From: Taeniopygia guttata
Taxonomy: Eukaryota > Chordata > Aves > Passeriformes > Estrildidae
DNA length: 64,000 bases
NCBI RefSeq assembly: GCF_048771995.1
Contig: NC_133030.1
Coordinates: 52,226,501 to 52,290,500 of the forward strand
Direction of reading: 5' to 3'
Position 1 is the stretch's first letter. The number at the start of each line of letters is the position of its first letter. This document shows positions 38,391-51,439 of this stretch, in pieces. The translations under genes and the position numbers were made by a program. Under the pieces are notes generated by a model. It was not told the DNA's origin. It made no database searches and saw nothing but the letters and a program-made list of their open reading frames with translations.

Positions 38391-40354
38391 GGCACAATAG
38401 ATCATACTGATGCAATCTTATAGGAGCAGACAGCATACAAGAAGACACAGTTGATGCTCCATGTGGCAATTACAGAATTTAGCTGTAGCACTTCGGTTGA
38501 ATACTTGTACCATCTCCTAATTAAATGATTCCACTTCACAGGACTGCCATATAGTTCTCTGATTGAGTAAATAAAGGACTGTACAAAGTTCCATCATCTC
38601 AGCAAAGTTTTTTTTTCCTTTTCTTCTTTTCCTTTCGGTCTTTGGTGATCCCTCTGCTCCTGCACCTACCATAAAGTAGGAAATATAAGAATGAAAAACA
38701 AATCTGAAGAATATATAAAATAAAATGCTATGGAACTGAACATCCCTGGGGCACATATATTTTCAAAAAAACACCTCCATATATCCTTACTTAATTATAT
38801 GCTAAATTTCTCCTGATTCAGATTAAAGAATGCCTGCATTCTTTTCCAAAAATTAAGATATTCTATATAAATAATATATAGGATAACAGAGAATATTTTT
38901 CAATCACTATGCCAAGGAAGGAATCATTTAGTAAGTAATGGCAAGAGCCTGTTGCCATTCCTCCACTGCACAGGCTGTCAGCCAAAGAGCACCACACAGC
39001 TGCAGTTTTACAGAAGGATTTTTGGAGTTCTGTGATATTATTAAAAAAAAAAAACCAAACTGTTTTCCACTTTCCACTATCCAGACAATAAAAGCTTTTC
39101 AGACCCTTTATTATATTTATAAATAAATAATCTAAACTAACATATAAAGACATTATTTTTTACCATAATAAGCACATAAAAGATATGGTTATTTTTTTGT
39201 AGATATGAATAAGGATATAGGTATTCTATAAGGCCTATATTAAAACATAGGGAAATTATCTACTGCAATGTCAGGGACTAAAGGAGTTGTGCCCATGATG
39301 TCCTATTATTTAATAATTTCATATGAAACACATCAGATATACACCTAGTGGAAAAGTATTAAGACATCATAGTTAAATTCTTTAGAAACTATCAACATAT
39401 ATGACATCCCATTTTTCTCCTGAAAAAAAAGGGTAAGACAAATTAATATTTTGTAGAACAATCCTGAACTGGATGATTGGTGAATTGCCATAGCTTTTCC
39501 TAGGCTCACACATCTCACAAAGCTCATAACTTACTGGCAATTTTATTTTAAAATGCTCTACTTAGGATGCATCAATAATTGCAACTTTTAGTACATAGCC
39601 TGGCTCTGGCTTTTACAAATGTTTAAATTTACCTTGTAAATCTAAAGAACCCCAAAATTAGGTTCTCTTCCTCTGTTTAGAGAAATGATATGTGGCTTAC
39701 AAAACGTTTCCCCAGAAGAAGAGCACTGACCACCCAAGTGCTGCGTGAGTGTTACGAACTAAAGCCCACAAAAGTTGTTTTCCAGGAGAAGCAATGGTTA
39801 ACAGAACGTGGCAGAGCTGTGTGTGTCAGCTGGGCTCTCTGTGCCAGCCCCAGCCACAGGCCACCAGGGTGTTGTGGCACACCCGCGTGCACCCGCGCAC
39901 TCGGTGCTGCAACGTGCCATAAGATATTGCCTTCCTTTCATCCAGAGAGCATTACAGAGGATTAACCAGCTCTCCCTTTCTTCCCAGCACACTGCGATTC
40001 TCCAAACTCGGAATTCGTGTAATTCTGAAATTCAGACTGGAGGAGGTTTTCCTCATTCTGTGCAGATCAAAGGCAAACGGGAAAAAAACAAAATTATGCC
40101 TCATATACAATGCAAGGGCCTCTTCATTTCTAAGTTATGCAGATGACCCCTCCGCAAAAATAACAATCTCTAGGAACTTGGAAGAAGAAACTGTAGTCCC
40201 AGTTGCTTTGACCTAAATAAAGTGTCTGTGTAATTATCTTCAACAGGGCTTGCCAAAACATCATTTTATACTGTTCAAATGCATATTCTAAGAGGGGATG
40301 GAAATTTGAGGGACAGGATGGCAAGCAAAGTACATTTTATTTCTCTGAACAATT
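38391..40354. other. non-coding DNA, nothing recognised
   Basis: Unique A+T-rich sequence. The overlapping frames at 39690-40146 have no recognisable domain. A few CpGs cluster near 39880-39905, too few for an island. Confidence 0.6.
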
Positions 40355-40445
40355 AGAAAGATTATAATAATACAGCAAATACTGTGCATCCTGCCACTAC
40401 GTGCCATCTTCCATCCCAAAGGATCTCAAAGGGACTTGTCAGTAA
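40355..40445. mobile_element. possible ancient repeat 3' end
   Basis: 'attataataatacagc' is followed by 'cttccatcccaaaggatctc' and 'aaagggacttgtc'. The string resembles an old vertebrate interspersed repeat pattern in which 'catcccaaaggatctcaaag' precedes 'cgctttac'. The stretch at 26018-26160 has the same layout. Family unknown to me; short match. Confidence 0.3.
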
Positions 40446-42461
40446 TTCCATTTTTCTCGTTCCAAAAAATAATATGTCAACCTTTAACTATTTTGTTCCA
40501 TGCAGCACAATACATACTTAAATTTCCTACTAACATTTTTGTTCTTGTGAAACTGCCAATGTGTATTTGTTTGGGACTTTTTTCCAGTGTCTTGGGGTTC
40601 CATACAGTTTTGATACAGGCACCTTTCCTTTAAGTACAAGCCAAATTTTTCTCATGAATCATACCTGCCTTATTCATTGCAAGAATTTTGTAAACCTTTT
40701 GCTCAAATATTGGAGATGGTTGGGCAATTTGAGTTATGCAATAATAAATGTGATAAAATCTTATTTTGAAAGGATTTGCATGGAAGTAAAATCTTAGTTC
40801 AGTCAGTGAAAATAGAAATTTAAAAAGGAAACTAAAAGTGAGAATTTTCTTTTTTGATCAATACTCTTTTAAAAAAAAATTACCTTTTGAACAAAATGTA
40901 CATTAAACAAATCAACAAAACTGTTTTAAATTGATAATCCACTACACAGGAAAACATGATTTACAGAATGATGTAAGCGTTCAATAACATAACATCTTTT
41001 TCATGATAGAAGTATAGATTGATTTGTAAGATACACACCCCAGCAGCTGCCTGAAACATAAGATATGTCAAAAAAAAATAGGAGAAATTTATTCACTATT
41101 TGAAAATGTTCTGCAGTTAATAAAAGCTGAAGTTCAATTTCCTCAAAATTTAGAAAAAAATTTAAAAAGGGAATAAACATCTCAGACTTTCTCCTCATTA
41201 TCTTAAGCTGACATTTCCTTAACCTGACAAGTTCAATTCAAGAGTCTTTAGGACATGACTGTTTGTAACTTGGAGAGGGATTTTTATAGAGAGAAAATTA
41301 TTCCCTGAATTGGAGTCTGGCCAGGGCACTGCAGAGAGAAGCATCTTGAGAAAAAGTGATCTGGTCAAAACAAGGGATACACTCATGCTAAACTGTTTAT
41401 ATAAAACCCTCCTCCTGGCACCAAGACAAGCTGTCAGACACTACCACAGTGACCATCACAAACAAAGCAGTAAAGCATTTCATCACGAATGTTATCCCAC
41501 ACTGTGCAATTTCCAGACAATAGACACCAGTTTGTTAGCAATGCGTTTGAGCAATTTACCAGGAAATGTGAAAGCTGGTCAAATAGAGAAAGGAAAATAT
41601 TTCCAGCCTCTTACAGAAAAGTTAAACAAGGAACAAAACAGAGGATCTCTCACAAACATGATCTTACTAGGTTGATATACAGATGCATGCCAATAGTCCC
41701 TGTGTTGTTAGACTTTTATTAGGGCCAACAGTGAAAGGATAGGCAAGACAAAAATTGAGACGTCCTGATTCCAAAGCATACAACAGGTGATGAACCAGAA
41801 ACATCTCAAACTACCATCAGGAGCCCCTGTTGGGATCAAATGCAACCTCATGAGAAATAATATATTAGTGAGGAAGATCCGTGTGTTGAACAGATAAAGC
41901 TTCAATCATGCCACACAGCAGTGGCTGGGTATATTATTCGCAAAAATCACAGATACACACTTATTACAAACTCAGGACATTAACATGAATGTGGCACTGA
42001 GACTCAATCTGCAGGATGTGGGAAGGAGCATAGCAGAAAAACATCCAGTAAACATCAGAACAGACTTTCAAAACACCCTGCTAACAGAAGAACCAAGTAC
42101 AAGCCAGCCTCTTATCATCACAAGAATAAATTGCATTGGCACCAACATCAAGATGCCTGCAAGGTAAACACAAGGCTTTGTACAATACTGGCATGAGAAA
42201 GTAACTCTCTTAAACCCAGAAGAAAACACATTAAATCTCCAAGCAAACTGGAAGCTCACAAAAGCTATCAAAGAAAGAACTTGGAGTGAAACAGTGTGAA
42301 GTTATATAATTGAAGAGAATTTTAAGTGTATAAGAAAGTTCTGCTAACCACATTTAATGTTGCTGATTTAAGTACAGTAAGAATCACATTAGGAAAGGTG
42401 GCTTCCCAATAAGGGATATTGCGTTTTGATAGGCTGCTTTTGTGATAGGTTTCTTCATCTT
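40446..42461. other. non-coding DNA, nothing recognised
   Basis: The frame 41310-41675 plus (121 codons) has no recognisable domain and overlaps another of 77 codons, so I do not call it. The rest is unique and A+T-rich. Confidence 0.6.
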
Positions 42462-42462
42462 T

Positions 42463-42538
<76 letters not shown>

Positions 42539-42539
42539 A
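42462..42539. repeat. (AT)35 microsatellite inside a 78-bp perfect palindrome
   Basis: Thirty-five AT units (42466-42535) are flanked by TTAC on the left (42462-42465) and GTAA on the right (42536-42539). The whole 78 bp is therefore its own reverse complement and can extrude as a cruciform. Repeat length is likely polymorphic. Confidence 0.97.
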
Positions 42540-45500
42540 TATCTTTAAAATCTCTTTCAAGAAGTTCCTATGATAGACAACACTAACTATGCATGTAGGA
42601 AGGACTAAAACTGAACTATGCACCACTTTGGCTCTCTCTCTTTTTGTGCTTGAACATCATACACCAAGGACATCAGTTCACTTTTAGTTCATCTTTTCAA
42701 GCTTAACAGATAGCACTTAACACATCCTTTCAGGGAAGTGTAACTTCTAGGTGCTGTCTCCTCCTTTCTTCCGAAGAGTGCAGTAAAGATGAAGCTGCTA
42801 ATGTCCTTCAAATGAAATGACAACAGCTGTTAAAGAGAAGACATTGTCTAAAGTTCTGAAGGGACATGTTGCTTGTCACCTTCTGCATTACCTGCTAGTG
42901 CTGTGGAGACTTATTTCCTCTTTTCTCTTAAACAGGATTTCACACTGTCTCTAGCAGATCCTATGGTTTGCATGGGCCTTTGTTTCGTTGTTTATTGGGT
43001 TTTCATCAGCCGAAACAATGCATGCTGTTTTTCCCATAGTGTTTTTGTACACTGTAACACAAAATTTAACACTTCATTTCTTATTTTCTACTACACAAAA
43101 CGCAAATATTTTGAAATAACTTTTCCATTGAGACCAGCTTCCACTGAGCATAGGAACAATCACATAGCCTGTCTCTGTGCTGTACTGTGGGCAGAAATGA
43201 ATGACGTGCCAGTGTCCTCAGCCAACCACACTCCTCTCAACCACAGTTAACAAAGTATTAAATCTGACATAAGTCCAGCTGATAATGAACCCAAATATGC
43301 TGACAATAAGAAGTCAGACAACTGTCCCACTGTTTATGATGTTTCATTTTCTGCAGCTGAGCAGGGTTATGTCCTCCTACGTGTCAAATGAGTGTGCAGC
43401 ACAAACGCCATATCAATACACCCACCTACAAGAGGAAGCCAAGCCATTGGATTCATTCCGTGTATCTACAGCCACTAAATATTTGCAGTGAGTGGAAACA
43501 CATATTCAGATTGCAGCTTTCCCCTGCTAAGACTCATGTTTAAATAATTTTCAACTTCCTTTTTAATTATGTGCCTTGGAGCCTGCTTTCCAGATTGAAT
43601 CTGTACCCTAGGCAGGCTGGATCTGTGCTACAACAGCATGTCTCATTTCAGCAGGTATCTGGTAAGAGATGACATCCAGAAAGCTGCCTTCTGAAGGGAA
43701 GGATGAAATGCAAGAGAAAAAGCTGAGGGGCTGAGGACCCCAGTACAAGCAAACAAGGTGAACAGATTTGGACACATATGTTGTGCCTGCAGAGCAACAA
43801 ATTGCCACGAGTGAGGTAAACCTCTGATTCTCAGCTCCAGTCATCAAGGGCAGCCAGAATTTGCCCTGTCAGTTCAAATTCAGAAAGGCAGGTATGGACG
43901 CTGCTGCAAAAGTCCTGAAATTTTGGCCTGTCGTTTTAGAATATAAATAATGTGAGAAGGACCAGCTGAGGAAGTGAAGAAGACAGAAAGACTCTGACAG
44001 CCAATAATCACATCAGGGCTTCCCATTACACAAATCCTCATGCAGTGAGACAACACTCAGAGGGAGAAAGAAATCATTAATTGTTTTCCCTGGAGTAACT
44101 CATACACATCTCTTATCCGAAGAACCTCTCCTGCACTTTGAAAAATCACCTTATATGATTCCTTAATCAGACCCTGTACAAAGCATCACATTCAACTCTC
44201 TCAACTATGGTTGAAGATTGAATCTAATATAACTGATGGTTATGGGCAGCAAATTCCTAAATCCCTTTATCATTTCAATTCTCCATATATAATTAACATG
44301 AGACTATTATTAAACAGTAGTTGTTCATTTTCTCGTTTAATTTCCAGAAGTATTGTCCTCAAAGCTCCACTTCCAAAAAGCAACTAAGAAATTTGTTTTC
44401 CCCATTTAAAACAGCTCCTGATTTTGGGAAATATCGGAATTGTTTATTATTAAACCTTCTGTGTGAAAATTATCTTCCACAGGCAAGAAAACACAGCAGG
44501 TAGCAACAATATGCACCTACAGGCTTCCATTTACTCAGTGTGGGAGCAGAACTGAAGAATTTCTTCCTTTGGTCACAATTCTTTTTTACCCTCTGTTCTC
44601 TCTTCGTAAGAAAAGTGATATTTGCTGTCATAGCTTCAGCCTTACTATGTAAGTTAAAAACATGTCCTGTCTCCATTACATGATTACAGGCAGACTTTCA
44701 ACTCTGATAGTCTATGAGCTAAAGTCGAGGAACGTGCGCCAGCTGTTACAAAACAGTTTTCCTGGAAAATAGCCACCAGACCAGCAGTCAAACTAGGACA
44801 TTCTACATACAAGGAAGAATAAAATTAAAAAAAAAAAAAAAAAAAAAGAGCAGTACAACACATGATTTTAATAAAGTCAGGAATGCCATGAAATGTCCAG
44901 AAGAAAACATGTCTATACTAACCGCTAAATTTCATGAAATCCATGAACATTCACTGCAAGAAGAACACCATGACACTGAAACATTCACCCCAACAATCTT
45001 CACTTTGTATTAAAATCTGCTGCAGAAATTCAGGTGTCCTTCTGTCCTGTTGCAACTTGGATGCTTGCTCATCTGAGTATCTGAGGACATCACAATATGG
45101 GATGTGTCTCACATCCATCACATGTTCTTTGTTCTCTCATCATCTCCCCATGGAGGAGGAGTATGTGGTGCCAGGCCTCTTGTTTTCCTAGGGATTGTTG
45201 GGGTTTTTTTGATTTTGTCTGCACATGTTTCTGGATACTGGATAAATCAAGGTCACAACGCGTGTCTCACATTTGGAGTGGGAGACTGTGAGGCTTGTGA
45301 TAGTCCTTAGCTTCTTGGGCTTTTGTTTTAACTGATGGAGATCTTCCCTAAGGCTTTGTTTGCCTCACAGACAAGCTTTATCCAAAAGGAGGACTGCTCT
45401 CTTGAGCCAGAGGAACAAAACGATCAGTGTCCACCACCAGAATGCCATTTATGTAGCTTTCTAGAAGCTTCAGTGAATAAAACCCTGGCATTCCCTAAAG

Positions 45501-48289
45501 AATTCAAGAGAGGAGTTGTGACTTGGTCCCATTTCTGATTAGAAATTACTAAGTCTAATGATCCTTGCGCTACGAACCATGACAACAAAAGGTACTGTAG
45601 CTTTTATTTAACACCCAAACCAACCTCTGTAACAAATATTAAATTCGTGTGAATGCTATTTATCTTCAGGAGAGAGCTCTGCTGACTAAGACCAAACTCC
45701 CGTGTGTTTATAGGCTGGGGATTCAGAGCTACGAGTCTACTCATCCTCCCAGATGTCCAGCTCTTGTGCCAGTGTCCTCATGCCAGCATGAACACAAATC
45801 ACACCAACACTAATCACAGACCTACATACAAATAAGAATGAATTTAAGGACTTACGGACCATAATATTATGTAAAATTCAGGAGAAACAGTTGCAAGATG
45901 TGACAACACTGCATGGCCATGATTGCTGGCATAGATCATGAGAGGAAGGAGGATGTTTAGTCAGCTTGTCCAGGATGTAGTGAGAGCTGTTGGCAGCTGG
46001 GAAGGACAGTTTTGGGCAGTCAGGGAAATTGCAGGTGGGTTAAACATTTTGGTATCCCCATTGCATGAGATTGAGCAGCTGGGAGGAGAAGGGGTCTGTG
46101 AATACTCTCATCATGGTTGGGAGGGGCTTCTCTTAGACTGTCTCTGGATGACCCTGTGGATTTTGTTGGCAAAGCAAAGCCATTCTGACATGCAGAACTG
46201 ACAGTGCAGAAGCCAAGGCACACGGGAGGGCATTGCTGTTTGTTTAGGTTTGGCATTTCAGTGATTCTGTTGCAAATTGCCCAAAGGAACTGCTGTACCT
46301 GTAGCTGAAGTTCAGAGTGTGCAAGTAAAAAATAAGTCAAAGAAAATGAATGAATGTGGGGAGGGGTGTTTGTAAATACACATATTCATTATTAAGAAGG
46401 TTCAAAAAAAGTTAATTGTTCTAGAAACAAGAAAGCTTACATTTAAGATAATCAATACAATGTCAGACCACCATGAATAGCAGGGAGGATCACATGTTTA
46501 GCATGTGCACATCAAGATTTTTAATTTTATCAGAGAGGAAGTTCATTCAAGAAATGTAAAATATCCCAATTTGGCTTGAGCATAAGTATTCCCTTAGAAA
46601 CACTAACCAGTTAGGTAAAAATCAACAGAAGACTGTTTTGCACAGACCTTTTGTCTTAGATACATATGAGTGAAACAAGAATAATTTCATGATGAGATGT
46701 ACTCTACCCTTTGTTCCCTAAACAGGGCTCAGTCCTAACTTGACTGAAAGCACTCCATCATAATTTTTTTCTACAGACATAAGCTTTTTACTGTACATTG
46801 CAAGCACCAGTTCATATTGTGCTTCTAAACATGCCAAGGTGTGTTTGGACAGGGCAATATGGGTTAATTGTAACTTTACCAGTTATACATTGTAAACAAA
46901 ACACTGACAATAAAACATGAGACAGAAAATCAATATGGTTACAGGCAAATTAATTATCAATGGTATATGGAGTTAAAAATAATGAAATGAGATCATCCAC
47001 TCAGTTATTTTCAATGGTCTGTGCCTCTGTGGTCCTCTTTTGAGTCTAGAAAATTCTCCATAGGTCTGCAAAAGCAGAATAATTGCCTGTTCAGTCAAGC
47101 TCCTTTCTCCTTCTGCTTCTGCATTGTAAACTCAGACACACTTCACCAGACCCAGTCATAGCCCTGTGCCTCAGATCACATCAGTTCCCGGCTTGCTGGG
47201 TCCTCCCGGTGCTCTCATGCATTATTATCTCAAATTAAATGAGTACTTCCAATTACCCAATCTTTCCCTCTTTTCCCACTTCCTGCCCAGGTGCCCAGCA
47301 GTGAAACCTTCCTAACCATTCTGCTGACCCTCACCTCCTACAAAGCCCTGCTCTGTCTCATTGCCTTCCCATCATTTCCCTGGCCTGGATTTCATTCCCA
47401 TGCATTCCTTGTTCTCTCCTTGCTTCTTTTGGCCTATCCCCTATTTTGCATCCTCCACATTACTGGGCTTTCTGAAGTTCTTCTTCAAATTTGTTTGAAG
47501 GGTTTCCATATCTCCATCCCACCTGCAGCTCCCACAATCTCCTCTGCTTCATGCCTTTAGGTCAGGTTTCCAACTTGAATGGTACAGTTACAGACTATCC
47601 CTTTCCCAAGACAAAAGCAGATGTCTTTGGGCCAAATCCGAATCTGATATGCATCAGCTTGGCTCTCCTGATTTCAGGGGAAGGCTGCAGGCTCCAAGCA
47701 GCTGAGCAGCTCACAGGCAGCTTCGCCCAAGGGGATGACTGCACCGCATCACACTGAGAAGTTCTCATTACCCCAGTAATGGCCACGGCTAGTTCTGCCT
47801 AAAGGCCAAAGACGGGAGCTGGTATATTATGTTTTTATAGTTGTGGGTCATTCACAGTTCTGTCAGATACACAATAATCACAACAGACTTTGTTTGGCTG
47901 TTTTCAAAAACTTGAAATTGCTTGCGGGAAAAGGGTAAAAAGCAACAAAAGGACTTAATTAAAGCGTATTCACTGAGGTCACCCAGTTATGACACATAGA
48001 TTTGGTTAAAAAAAAAATACATTTTTGTTCATTGTCACAAAAACTGGCAATTCCAATTTACAAGGCCAATTTCTGTCTGCTGACTCCGCTGTTCAGTTTG
48101 GAGTCTCCCTTAGCGCCAGCATGTAACAGCAGCGGCCTCCTGCAACCAACATTTACGTAGGACAAAGTGTGATTTTTCCAGGTTCTCCTCCCTCCTGGAT
48201 TACCAAACTTTAATTAACAGGACTCAGAGGTCAGTAACTCAGACTTTCCACATTAAGAGATCCTTTCATCAACAAATTACGGCTCTGAT
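42540..48289. other. unique non-coding DNA
   Basis: No gene is supported; the longest frame is 42873-43250 plus (125 codons, featureless). An A21 run lies at about 44827-44847. The stretch 45900-46350 is G-richer and unique; I considered a retroviral LTR and could not support it. The last 450 bases before the CpG island (47830-48289) look unique and less decayed, with isolated CpGs, and may belong to the same regulatory unit as the island. Confidence 0.55.
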
Positions 48290-48615
48290 GGTGCCGCAGG
48301 CGCGGCCCTGGGACAGCAGTAGGTGATGACGGCGAGTCAGCCCCGGGAGGCTGAGCTGCTCGGGGACAGCCCCGGCAGCACAGAGGCCTCGCTCCTGCCC
48401 TTTCCTCGGGGCAGAAAGCTCTGTCTGCCCCCAGTGTCTTGCAGCAGCTGCCGGCAGTGTGTGAGTGCCGCGCCGGGAGCCGCTGCCGTGGGAGCGGGAG
48501 CAGCCGGGAGCGGCGGGAGCGGCGGGAGCAGCCGGGAGCGGCGGGAGCAGCCGGGAGCGGCGGGAGCAGCCGGGAGCGGCGGGAGCCGCGCCCGCACACC
48601 TGGGCACAGGCGGGT
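48290..48615. promoter_or_regulatory. CpG island
   Basis: A G+C-rich, CpG-dense stretch set in A+T-rich DNA. It begins abruptly after 'aacaaattacggctctg' and ends near 'cacctgggcacaggcgggttc'. Its right half is a minisatellite (48484-48588), so part of the CpG density is repeat-driven; the left half (48290-48480) is unique and still CpG-rich. Frames on both strands here (for example 48323-48772 plus, 149 codons, and 48337-48750 minus, 137 codons) are low-complexity and I do not call them coding. A promoter of a non-coding RNA or an orphan island are the main possibilities. Confidence 0.5.
48484..48588. repeat. G+C-rich minisatellite, 9-10 bp unit
   Basis: Alternating GGGAGCGGC (9 bp) and GGGAGCAGCC (10 bp) units form a higher-order 19-bp repeat, clear at 48534-48552 and 48553-48571. 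A 28-bp variant at 48506-48533 has one extra 9-bp unit. The units are nearly identical, which suggests recent array turnover. Translated, it gives SGSSRERREQ-type strings on the plus strand and Ala-Pro-Ser-rich strings on the minus strand. Confidence 0.95.
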
Positions 48616-51439
48616 TCGCAACATCCTCACTCCTCTGCACGGACACACTGATCTGCCCCAACAGGTTTCGCTCCCCAGCTGCAAAATGACTGAAATATTC
48701 TCAGATGATAGGTCGCTGAGCAAGATGAATGTGTTAAGAGCCAGGGCCAAACCCTCAGCTGCGGAGACTTAGAGCCACGCTGATTTCATGCAATATGGAG
48801 ATTTGCTTTATTATTTGGTTTTGGGCATTTTTTCCCCCTATATTTCCCCTCAAAACAAAGCTGTAGTATTCTTGCAGCAAACTTTGACTGGAGATTATTC
48901 TATTGCTTTGGCCACCCTTTTGTTTTTTCACTTCCTTCTTTATTACAAATTTTAACCTGACAGATTTAATTTTTTTTTTTAAAAATCATTGCTTACATAA
49001 CTTCCAGTGTGCCATTCTGACTAATGAAAGCCAGCAAATCTCAAAGTAAAACCAGTGTGAACAATGGTGCTACAAATGAAGAAAGAAGACACTTAGCAAA
49101 AAGTTGCCAAGAGAGGCTGTGAGATGCCAGATAAAAGCCAGAGATGTAGCTGAGGAAACAAGGCTACTGCAAGAGATAAGAAGGCAGATACAGAGATTTA
49201 AACTAGAGAAATAAAGCAGATTTTTGTAAATCAAGACAAAGATATAAAGATGAGAGAGAAAACCAGGAAGAACAATATGGAATTTATCAAGACACCACTG
49301 AACAAACAAAACAAAACAAAACTTGAAAGTATGTAGTAGAAAGAAAGCACAAGAGAGGGAAATAACATTTTATTGCAGTGCTGGGAAAAAGATAGAACTC
49401 TGTAAGTGATAGGGCACAAATCATTAAAAGAACTGAAGTATTCTACAGAGACTTGGAGTCCTGCGTTTATAGCAACTAGCCAAGAAAAGAGTTTTTGCCT
49501 TCAAAAAGCACCTCTGAATTCACAAATGAATGAAATGCGTGGCCTGACCAAAGCATACAGTAGGTCAAGGCACTGGCAGGCAGTTGCCTTTGATAATCCA
49601 TGCAACAGCCTGTCAGACAGCAGTGTGCTCGTTCTGATGTCTGTTTAGTGTCCTGTATAAAAAAGAGCTGTTGGTTCCCCTTGCAGGAGGTACTTGTCTC
49701 TCTTACAAAGGATACCAGGGTAGTTGGCACAACCAATTCTCTGAGTAAAGATAACTGAGACATGACTGGGCACAGAGATTTTTGATTTTTTTTTATAATA
49801 TGGGCTAAGACATAGAGATATTCTGAATGAACAAATACAGCATCACAGTTACAAACAATTAGCATTTCCCCTGCTAGGAAGGCCATTAGAGACTGTTTTG
49901 GAAAATTTTAGCAAGTTGCCATGAAGTGCATACACCAGCCTTCCACATTTGATTGTCAGCCCCCAAGTAGGACCATAGCAGCAATGTCTGGGATCAGAAC
50001 AAAGGTCTGCACCTTTTTTCTCCAGCAGTGCCCAAATACAGGAGCATGTGAAGCATATGCTTCACATATTCATATATCAAGGCAGCACGTACAACATTTC
50101 TGTTGTGTTCCAGTCCTCAGCCCTTTGTGGCTCAGCAACCTCCTAGGCCAAAGATGGCCTCTATGTATTCAGGAATCCTCAGGTTTCCTTTCTGCACACT
50201 TGCAAAGCTTTCCTTTTAAGGCAGTAAACCTTTATAAAGAGATGAATCAAGGAGTACTTTGATTTACCTGCATGTAGGGTGAAAAATCATTTCTGTCCTT
50301 TTCCAGCCATCATAATTTCATCCATCCCTATCAACAAACATGTTTTTACAAACTTCAAGTATCTTTTTCATGATCTGCAGAGATCTTTTCTTAATTGCCC
50401 TTTCCATATGTTGCATCTTCCCTGTAGACCTTCTCTGAATAAGAGTCACAATGAACCACTTGAAAAAGCAAATGCCACCAATGGTCTTTGTATCTGATCT
50501 GAAGACCAATGGAAGGAAGTTTTGTATCCCTGTCAATGCTGGGGGGGCGGGGAGGACAGGGGAAGCTGTTTAGTGGCAGACAGAAGCAAAATGTAAAACA
50601 TTTCTTTCAGAAAAAGCAGGCAGGAGAGATTTGAGAGTTCATTGAAATTAACTTATTTGGGCCTGACATATATGTAGAAATGCGATGCAGGTGTAACAGC
50701 ATTTCTGTAATAGAAATATTCTGCACAAAGAGAAGATCAGAAGAGGTCCCCTCGACTCTTATGAAGCCACATCATGCTCATCATGGCTGAAGCAGCCCAG
50801 CAGAATAGGCAGAAGGTGACAGATCTCTGACCAACCCATCTTCTGCACTGTCTTATCATACCAGCCCAGGTTGCCACTGCACCAAAAGTGAAAGCCCCTT
50901 AGGGGATAGCAGCAAGATCTGCCTTCCACTCCCCTCTTGATCTATCTTGGAAGAGGTGATTTCGTACTGCCCTTATCTTAACCTCCATTAAACTATCTTT
51001 AATTCCACAGTGCCCATTAATTTTAGTAAGATCAACCACAGATTAAGACACTATTCAGGGCAGGAGTGACCCTACCCTCCACTTTTGCCTCTAAGAATCA
51101 ATCTGGGAAGTATTTCACAGGTATTTAACAGCTGGTACCTGTTACCACCCCTCCACACATACTTAAGAGGCCAATCTATTTGTTTATAGCATTAATTTAT
51201 CCTAGTCTAAGCAGTCAAGTGCTACCCTGCCTGGGGAAAACACCAACAGTGGCAGAGCACTAATGGACAAACACTTAAAAATAAAAACAACAGAAAACCA
51301 AGACAAAACACTTGCAAATCCTTAAATCTTCTTCAACACCTACAACCCTCTAGCACCAGCTCCAGGGTAATTGCTAACATGGTAGATATGGGCTCCAATT
51401 AGGCAATCTGCAAAGGGTTAAACTCTTGGCCTGGATCTC
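48616..51439. other. unique non-coding DNA
   Basis: No gene is recognised. The frame 49476-49886 minus (136 codons) is featureless. (AAAAC)n-like repeats lie near 49302-49322. A G-rich run at 50541-50566 (GGGGGGG, GGGG and GGGG blocks) could form a G-quadruplex. Confidence 0.6.

Noticed and set aside
44827-44847. A21 run considered as the tail of a processed retrocopy
   Set aside because: No recognisable transcript sequence or target-site duplication upstream.
45900-46350. G-richer unique stretch considered as a retroviral LTR
   Set aside because: No TG...CA ends, target duplication, primer-binding site or second copy was found.
48231-48772. Multiple open frames on both strands over the second CpG island
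   Set aside because: Their length comes from the stop-free minisatellite; sequences are low-complexity.
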